Assembly: GCF_900102175.1 (NCBI RefSeq)
Contig: NZ_FNKN01000002.1
Coordinates: 248,001-312,000 of the forward strand
Direction: 5' to 3'
Length of the DNA: 64,000 nt
From: Microbacterium sp. cf332
GTDB taxonomy: Bacteria; Actinomycetota; Actinomycetes; Actinomycetales; Microbacteriaceae
Numbering within the stretch: position 1 is the stretch's first letter; each line of letters begins with the position of its first letter. The translations under genes and the position numbers were made by a program. Below, piece by piece: positions 59,202 to 64,000 of this stretch. A model generated the notes under the pieces. That model did no database searches. It was not told the DNA's origin and worked only from the letters and a program-made list of their open reading frames with translations.

Positions 59202-59257
59202 ATGAGTGCCGCTTTCGTCGCGTGTTTATCGAATCGAGACGTTCATACCCTCGATTT

Positions 59258-59274
59258 CGCTAGTGCCACTACTT
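59258..59274. promoter_or_regulatory. Weak LacI-type operator O3 (TAG-TGCCA-CTA core)
   Basis: CGCTAGTGCCACTACTT keeps the TAG-n5-CTA core of the other sites but has weaker outer positions. It lies 34 bases upstream of the DUF3863 gene, on the other side of the divergent gap from O2. Confidence 0.45.
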
Positions 59275-59307
59275 TCTCGCGCTCGATCGTGGTTAGGGTG
59301 ATGCCTC

Positions 59308-60624
59308 ATGGAATCCTCCCAGCACCCGGGCGCCGTCGGCCGGCGCATCACCGTCAACACCGTCGTCCGACGCCATCAGATCGAGGCCACCCGAACCCGA
59401 TCGCTGTGGGAGGACGAGACCGAGCTGCACTCCGCCGCCCTCGTCGAGCGGTTCTCCGATGCGGTGCGGGCGGCGATCCCCGACGCCCGCCTGACGTGGG
59501 CCCTGTCGTGGGGGGCACTCACCGACGAGTCGTCCCGCTATCGCGACGTGCGCGCCGCGGTCCGGCGCGCGGCCGACGCGCACGGCGACGACGTCGCTTT
59601 CGTGCCGGGGGGCTTCTTCGCCAACCTGTATGGTTCGCGCGAGGACGTCGGCCGCGACATCTCCGACGCCGCCGATCTGATCGCTCAGGAGTTCGGGCGG
59701 GCCCCGCGCTCGCTCGTCGCCGGCTTCCTCTCGGCGCGGAACATCGCCGACGCGCGGGTACGCGGGATGCGCACCGTGCAGGGCAACATCTGGAGCCAGT
59801 TCGACATCGACCTGCAGGACGGCGACGGCTCGATCGCCTACCCCTACTACCCGTCGCCATCGCACTTCCTCGTCCCCGGTCGGGGCGGCGAGCGCGTCGA
59901 CGCCGTCCAGCTCGACGGCTGGACGGTCGATCTCGTCGCCGCGCGCACCGCGGGGATGTCGTCGGACTACAACTCGCGCCTCGGCCTCGGCCCCATCGAG
60001 ACGCTGCACCGCCTACCCCGCGCCGACGCGCTCCGCGAACTCGATGCGACGAGCGAGGCGCACCTGAACGACCGGAACGTCGAGCGCAACGGTCTCGGCT
60101 GGCTCACCGTGAACTACGAGATCAGCGAGGTCGCGCGCGGACTCGAGACCGATCCGACGATGCTCGATGCCTGGGGCGGCTGGCTCGGTGGGCTTCGCGA
60201 CCGCTGGCCCGACCTGCGGATGCCGACGATCGCGGAGTTCGGCGAGGAGTGGCGCGCGCGGCATCCCGACAACGAGGGCCTCGCGTACCTGCTGCAGCAG
60301 AGCGGCAGCGGCGTGCAGGCCTCGCGCCTCGGCGAGACGGTGACGTGGTTCATGACGGCCGGCTTCCGCCTGGGCGTGGTGTCGGATGCCGACGGCGTCC
60401 GGGTCTTCGACTACACCGCCTACGACGGCACCGCCGTCGAACCCGCGGCCCTCGGCGACCGCCGGTGGAGCCTGCTGGGCGAGATCAATCAGAAGCGCAC
60501 GCGCCCGCAGGACGAACCGGTGCCGCTGCGCGCCTTCCTCGCCGCGCACCCCGAGGTCGATGCGGCGCTCGATGCGAGCTACGGAGACGGCGTCGAGCTC
60601 GCAGCGCTGCGGGACGACGCGTGA
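59308..60624 (+). CDS. DUF3863-type protein, probable glycan-active enzyme
   Basis: This 438-residue protein lacks a signal peptide or membrane helix, so it is cytoplasmic. Its pattern (WALSWGALTDESSRYRDVRAAVRRAADAHGDDVAFVPGGFFANLYGSREDVGRDISDAADLI, FLSARNIADARVRGMRTVQGNIWSQFDIDLQDGDGSIAYPYYPS) agrees with my memory of DUF3863 proteins found in bacteroidete and actinobacterial glycan loci. It appears barrel-like with many conserved Asp/Trp/Tyr; the reaction is unknown. The ATG at 59308 is the start; the stop overlaps the rhamnosidase start by 4 bases. Confidence 0.7.
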   Translation: MESSQHPGAVGRRITVNTVVRRHQIEATRTRSLWEDETELHSAALVERFSDAVRAAIPDARLTWALSWGALTDESSRYRDVRAAVRRAADAHGDDVAFVPGGFFANLYGSREDVGRDISDAADLIAQEFGRAPRSLVAGFLSARNIADARVRGMRTVQGNIWSQFDIDLQDGDGSIAYPYYPSPSHFLVPGRGGERVDAVQLDGWTVDLVAARTAGMSSDYNSRLGLGPIETLHRLPRADALRELDATSEAHLNDRNVERNGLGWLTVNYEISEVARGLETDPTMLDAWGGWLGGLRDRWPDLRMPTIAEFGEEWRARHPDNEGLAYLLQQSGSGVQASRLGETVTWFMTAGFRLGVVSDADGVRVFDYTAYDGTAVEPAALGDRRWSLLGEINQKRTRPQDEPVPLRAFLAAHPEVDAALDASYGDGVELAALRDDA

Positions 60625-63155
60625 CCCGGCTGCAGCGGCTGACCGTCGACCACGAGGTCGACCGGGTGGGCACGGGCGCGCGGCCCGTGTTCGGCTGGGA
60701 GATCGTGGCCGATGAGCCCGGCGCGCGGCAGACATCCTGGCGCCTCGACGTCCGCAACTCGGCGGGCGCGGTGGTGTGGGACTCCGGCGCCGTCGCCGAT
60801 GAGCGCTCGGTCGACATCGCCTACGCAGGGCCGGCCCTCGCCCCGCTCACGCGGCACCGGTGGCGCCTCTCCGTCCAGACCACCGCAGGCCCGGCCGAGG
60901 CGGACGGCACCTTCGTGACGGGTGTCGTCGACGACGATTGGCGGGGATCTCGCTGGGTCGGGGCGAGCGAGCCTTCGGCGGCGGCACCCATCGTCCGCGG
61001 GGCCTTCGATCTCGAGGTCGCGCCGACCGAGGCCTATCTCGTCGTCGCGGCGGGCGGGCTGGCGCACGTCGAGCTCGACGGGCGGCCCGTGGACGACTCG
61101 GTGCTCGGCCCGGGATTCACCGACTACGACGTCGTCAGCCAGTACACCGTCGTCGACGTCACCGATCGTCTCGCCGCTGGAGCTCATGTGCTGACCGCCG
61201 AGCTCGGACGCGGCTTCTACGGGATGCGTGGGCGCAACACGTGGAACTGGGAGACCGCTCCCTGGCACGACGACCCCTGCGTGCGCCTGCTCCTCGTCGC
61301 GCGGGGGCCCGGAGGCGAACGGGTGGTCGCGACCGGCCCGGACTGGCGCGTGGCCGACGGGCCCACCCGCAGCGACGACCTGTACGCGGGCGAGGACTTC
61401 GACGCCCGCCTGCGCATCCCCGGTGCGGGCAGTCCCGGGTTCGACGACTCCGCCTGGCCGCCCGCGCGTCAGGCCGCAGGCCCCGCGGGGACGCCCGAGC
61501 CGCAGCGGCAGCCCCCCATCGTCGTCGCCGACCACCTCGAGCCCGACTCGATCGTCGAGCTCGGCGAGGGGCGCTGGGTCGTCGGATTCGAGCGCGTCAT
61601 CGCGGGCTGGGTCGAGGTCGAGGCCGAGGGCGAGTCGGGCGAGGTGGTCGAGCTGCGGTTCGGTGAGACGCTCGAGGCCGACGGCTCGCCGAACTACGAG
61701 GACGAGAAGGGGTACTTCGACGGACGCTTCCAGTCCGACCGCATCACCCTCGACGACACGCGCGAGACCGGTCCGCTGCGCTGGCATCCGCGGTTCACGT
61801 GGCACGGCTTCCGCTATGTCGAGGTGCGCGCGGCCCGCCTTCCCCGGCTGCGCGCGGCGATCGTCCACACGCGGGCGCCGCGGATCGGACGCTTCTCGTG
61901 CTCCGACCCGCTGCTGAACACCGTCCACGAGCTCACGGTGCGCACGATCCTGAGCAACCTCCACGGCATCCCGACCGACACGCCCAAGTACGAGAAGAAC
62001 GGTTGGACGGGTGACGGCATGGTCGGCGCCCGGATGATGCTCCAGAACCTCGACACGCACGAGCTGCTGGCCAAGTGGTCGTCCGACATCGCGCACTCGC
62101 GCCATGGCGTGGGCGCCCCGCAGGTGATCGTCCCGCACGGCGGCTGGCGCATGGACTGGTCCCCCGCGCCGACCTGGCATTCGGCGCTCCTGCTCGTGCC
62201 GTGGGAGGTGCATCTGCAGCGCGGCGACCGCGACGTGCTCGCCGCCGTCTGGCCCGACGCCCGCGACTACCTCCGTTTCGAGATCGATCGTTCGGCGGAC
62301 GGCATCGCCGAGACGACGCTCGGCGACTGGGTGGCGCCCGACACGGATGCCGGGGGCGGCAACCCGCCCGAGGATGCCCGCGTCGCGGCCACGGCGTTCC
62401 TCATCGCGATGTGCGACGCGGCCGCGCGGTTCGCGATCGAGCTCGGCGAGCCGGCGGACGAATGGCTCGACGCGGCGCAGCGCAGCCGTGACGCATTCGT
62501 CGGCACCTTCTGGGATGCCGAGCGCGCCGAGGTGCGGGGCGTCGGCGACGACGGGTACCGGCAGGCGCACGCCGTGCTCGCCCTCGCGTTCGACATCCTG
62601 CCCGAGGAGGCCCGCCGGCCCGCGGCCGATCGTCTCGCGGCCGACGTGCGCGACCGGGACGACCACCTGTGGACGGGGGCGCTCGCGACGAAGCACATCC
62701 TGCCGGTGCTCACCCGGTTCGGTCACGCGGATGCCGCCGTCGCCGTCGCGACGCAGACGACGTTCCCCAGCTGGGGCCACTGGGTCGAGCTCGGTGCCAC
62801 GTCGCTCTGGGAGCACTGGAAGCCCGAGTCACGATCGCGCGGGCACTACTTCCTCGGCACGATCGACGACTGGCTCTACGCAGACGTCGCGGGCCTGCGG
62901 CCACTCGCCCCGGGCTGGCGGCGTGCCCGCATCGAGCCCGGCGTCACGGCGACGTCGCTGACCGGCGCCCACGGCGCGGTGCGAACGCCCTACGGCGACC
63001 TCGCGGTGCGGTGGCGGCGCGGCGGTCCGGATCTGGCCGACGACGAGATCGAGCTCACGTGCGAGGTGCCCGTCGGCATCACGGCCGAGATCGTGCTGCC
63101 CGGCGCGCGACGGGAGGTCGGCTCGGGCATGCACACGCTGCGCGCGCGGACCTGA
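60621..63155 (+). CDS. GH78 alpha-L-rhamnosidase
   Basis: This 844-residue enzyme has the GH78 layout: an N-terminal fibronectin-like domain (VGTGARPVFGWEIVADEPGARQTSWRLDV), two beta-sandwich domains (LGPGFTDYDVVSQYTVVDVT, GRGFYGMRGRNTWNW), the (alpha/alpha)6 barrel with the catalytic-acid segment PTDTPKYEKNGWTGDG (about residue 453), the substrate loop GDWVAPDTDAGGG and the base region ATSLWEHWKPESRSRGHYFLG (about 728). It removes terminal L-rhamnose from glycans or glycosides. No signal peptide is visible, so it acts inside the cell on imported sugar. The GTG at 60621 overlaps the DUF3863 stop. Confidence 0.93.
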   Translation: MTRLQRLTVDHEVDRVGTGARPVFGWEIVADEPGARQTSWRLDVRNSAGAVVWDSGAVADERSVDIAYAGPALAPLTRHRWRLSVQTTAGPAEADGTFVTGVVDDDWRGSRWVGASEPSAAAPIVRGAFDLEVAPTEAYLVVAAGGLAHVELDGRPVDDSVLGPGFTDYDVVSQYTVVDVTDRLAAGAHVLTAELGRGFYGMRGRNTWNWETAPWHDDPCVRLLLVARGPGGERVVATGPDWRVADGPTRSDDLYAGEDFDARLRIPGAGSPGFDDSAWPPARQAAGPAGTPEPQRQPPIVVADHLEPDSIVELGEGRWVVGFERVIAGWVEVEAEGESGEVVELRFGETLEADGSPNYEDEKGYFDGRFQSDRITLDDTRETGPLRWHPRFTWHGFRYVEVRAARLPRLRAAIVHTRAPRIGRFSCSDPLLNTVHELTVRTILSNLHGIPTDTPKYEKNGWTGDGMVGARMMLQNLDTHELLAKWSSDIAHSRHGVGAPQVIVPHGGWRMDWSPAPTWHSALLLVPWEVHLQRGDRDVLAAVWPDARDYLRFEIDRSADGIAETTLGDWVAPDTDAGGGNPPEDARVAATAFLIAMCDAAARFAIELGEPADEWLDAAQRSRDAFVGTFWDAERAEVRGVGDDGYRQAHAVLALAFDILPEEARRPAADRLAADVRDRDDHLWTGALATKHILPVLTRFGHADAAVAVATQTTFPSWGHWVELGATSLWEHWKPESRSRGHYFLGTIDDWLYADVAGLRPLAPGWRRARIEPGVTATSLTGAHGAVRTPYGDLAVRWRRGGPDLADDEIELTCEVPVGITAEIVLPGARREVGSGMHTLRART

Positions 63156-63168
63156 GCCGCCCGGTCCG

Positions 63169-63921
63169 TCACCAGGCCGAGTAGCCCCCGTCGGCGAGCA
63201 CGATCGATCCCGTCAGGTACGACGCGGCGTCCGAGGCGAGGAAGGCGACGAGCGAGGCGACCTCCTCCGGCGCACCGAGCCGCTGCATGGGCGTGCGGCG
63301 GATCCAGTCGTCCCACCATTCGCCCGGCACGCCGTCCTTCGTGAGGTCGGTGCCGATGTAGCCCGGCGCGACGGCGTTGACGCGGATGCCGGCGTCGACG
63401 TACTCCACGGCGAGCGACTTCACGGCCAGGTGCACCGCGCCCTTCGACGCGTTGTAGGCGGCCTGCCGTTGCGGCGCGTTGGCGAGCTCTCCCGACATCG
63501 AGCCGATGGCGATGATCGAGGCGCCGCGCGTCATGTGACGGGCGGCCTCGCGGGCGCACCAGAACGTGCCCGTCGCGTTCACAGCGAGCACGGCGTCCCA
63601 CGCCTCGCGCGAGATCTCGGCCGACGGCTGGTGGTTGGCGATGCCCGCCGAGGTCACGAGGATGTCGAGGCGCCCGTGGCGGTCGGCGACCTCGGCGAAG
63701 ACCCCCGCGACACCCGCGGCGTCGGTGACGTCGAGATGCACGTACTCGACTCCCCCGTCGAACGACTCCGCCGCGGCGCGACCGACGTCGTCGAGGAGAT
63801 CGGCGATGACGACGGTCGCTCCGAACTCGCGCAGCGCCGTGACGCAGGCGAGTCCGATGCCCCGGGATCCGCCGGTGACGACGGCTACTCTGCCGCCCAG
63901 TTCGAGCCGTTCGCGGTACAT
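63169..63921 (-). CDS. Short-chain dehydrogenase/reductase (SDR)
   Basis: This 250-residue NAD(P)-dependent enzyme has the classical SDR motifs: VAVVTGGSRGIGLA (residues 12-25), LVTSAGIANHQ, Ser in SMSG, and YNASKGA (Tyr/Lys pair about 155-159), ending VLADGGYSAW. In a rhamnosidase locus a role such as L-rhamnose or L-fucose 1-dehydrogenase, starting non-phosphorylative sugar oxidation, is plausible but unproven. The ATG at 63921 has GAAGGG upstream and a LacI-type operator 33 bases further. It converges on the rhamnosidase gene. Confidence 0.9.
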   Translation of the reverse strand: MYRERLELGGRVAVVTGGSRGIGLACVTALREFGATVVIADLLDDVGRAAAESFDGGVEYVHLDVTDAAGVAGVFAEVADRHGRLDILVTSAGIANHQPSAEISREAWDAVLAVNATGTFWCAREAARHMTRGASIIAIGSMSGELANAPQRQAAYNASKGAVHLAVKSLAVEYVDAGIRVNAVAPGYIGTDLTKDGVPGEWWDDWIRRTPMQRLGAPEEVASLVAFLASDAASYLTGSIVLADGGYSAW

Positions 63922-63953
63922 CTCTGTGCCCTTCGGAGGTGGTGGGGTAGGAT

Positions 63954-63970
63954 TTGTAGCGATACTACAT
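63954..63970. promoter_or_regulatory. LacI-type operator O4 (TTGTAG-CGATA-CTACAT)
   Basis: The 17-base site has the same TGTAG/CTACA arms as O1 and the same CGATA centre as O2. It lies in the divergent gap between the SDR gene (33 bases away) and the gene beginning at 63984, and again offers TAGTAT as a minus-strand -10. It can control both genes. Confidence 0.72.
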
Positions 63971-63983
63971 GGAGGGGGGATCC

Positions 63984-64000
63984 GTGACCACGGACACCGC
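63984..64000 (+). CDS. Start of a gene cut by the window edge, possibly the locus regulator
   Basis: A GTG at 63984 preceded by GGAGGGGGG opens a frame of which only five codons (VTTDT) are visible. Being divergent from the SDR gene with a LacI-type operator in the gap, it is a good candidate for the autoregulated LacI-family repressor of the locus. That is inference; nothing of the protein can be seen. Confidence 0.4.

Noticed and set aside
57885..63155. A very long plus-strand open frame (over 1700 codons) ending with the rhamnosidase
   Set aside because: Only the part from the GTG at 60621 has protein-like composition and family motifs; the rest is antisense to the binding-protein genes and out of frame with the DUF3863 gene.

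Overview
The window is very GC-rich, densely coded on both strands, and uses GTG starts and 1-4 bp ATGA/GTGA gene overlaps heavily. Together with the gene content (DUF222/HNH genes, DUF308-type membrane proteins, HisC/Pat aminotransferase, FadR and LacI-type controlled sugar loci) this points to a high-GC actinobacterium, most likely of the Microbacteriaceae (Microbacterium-like). That is an inference from content and style; there is no rRNA gene to test it. I see no rRNA, tRNA, CRISPR array, insertion sequence or prophage, and no stretch over 300 bases lacks a gene.

Left part (1-11450): a GntR/UTRA repressor faces a long operon encoding an RbsABC/Lsr-type sugar ABC importer (lipoprotein, double ATPase, two permeases), an LsrF-like aldolase, a GlpD-like FAD dehydrogenase, an FGGY kinase and a class II aldolase fused to a short-chain dehydrogenase. 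It reads as import, phosphorylation, oxidation and aldol cleavage of a small sugar or polyol. A promoter and a palindromic operator lie in the divergent gap.

11450-28200: housekeeping and small genes. These are MntP, a three-gene 2-oxo acid dehydrogenase operon (E1 alpha, E1 beta, E2), a DUF1990 gene bracketed by two nested palindromes, a HisC-type aminotransferase, a holin-like membrane protein, a helical/hydrolase pair, a low-molecular-weight tyrosine phosphatase, purB, two membrane proteins, oxidoreductases, a GIY-YIG protein preceded by a chain of hairpins, an alpha/beta hydrolase and a CoA ligase.

28200-46900: a frameshifted DUF222/HNH gene, a lipoprotein intradiol dioxygenase, transporters (BASS/Acr3-like, APC, CDF with its ArsR regulator), then an envelope cluster (phosphodiester glycosidase, GT2-GtrA fusion, DUF4956, VTC-type polyphosphate polymerase, lipoprotein carbohydrate-binding protein) followed by a terminator and a two-component system. 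A FadR-type regulator with a clear operator precedes a YoaK transporter and an acetamidase/formamidase.

46800-64000: glycan catabolism. A GH13 glucosidase and two small genes are followed by a coordinated locus: two tandem paralogous binding lipoproteins, one pair of permeases, a DUF6259 hydrolase-like enzyme, a GH2 enzyme, an S51 peptidase, a divergent DUF3863 protein plus GH78 rhamnosidase, and an SDR. Three close copies and one weak copy of a LacI-type operator (GTAG, five to seven bases, CTAC) mark the promoters, and a probable regulator gene begins at the right edge.
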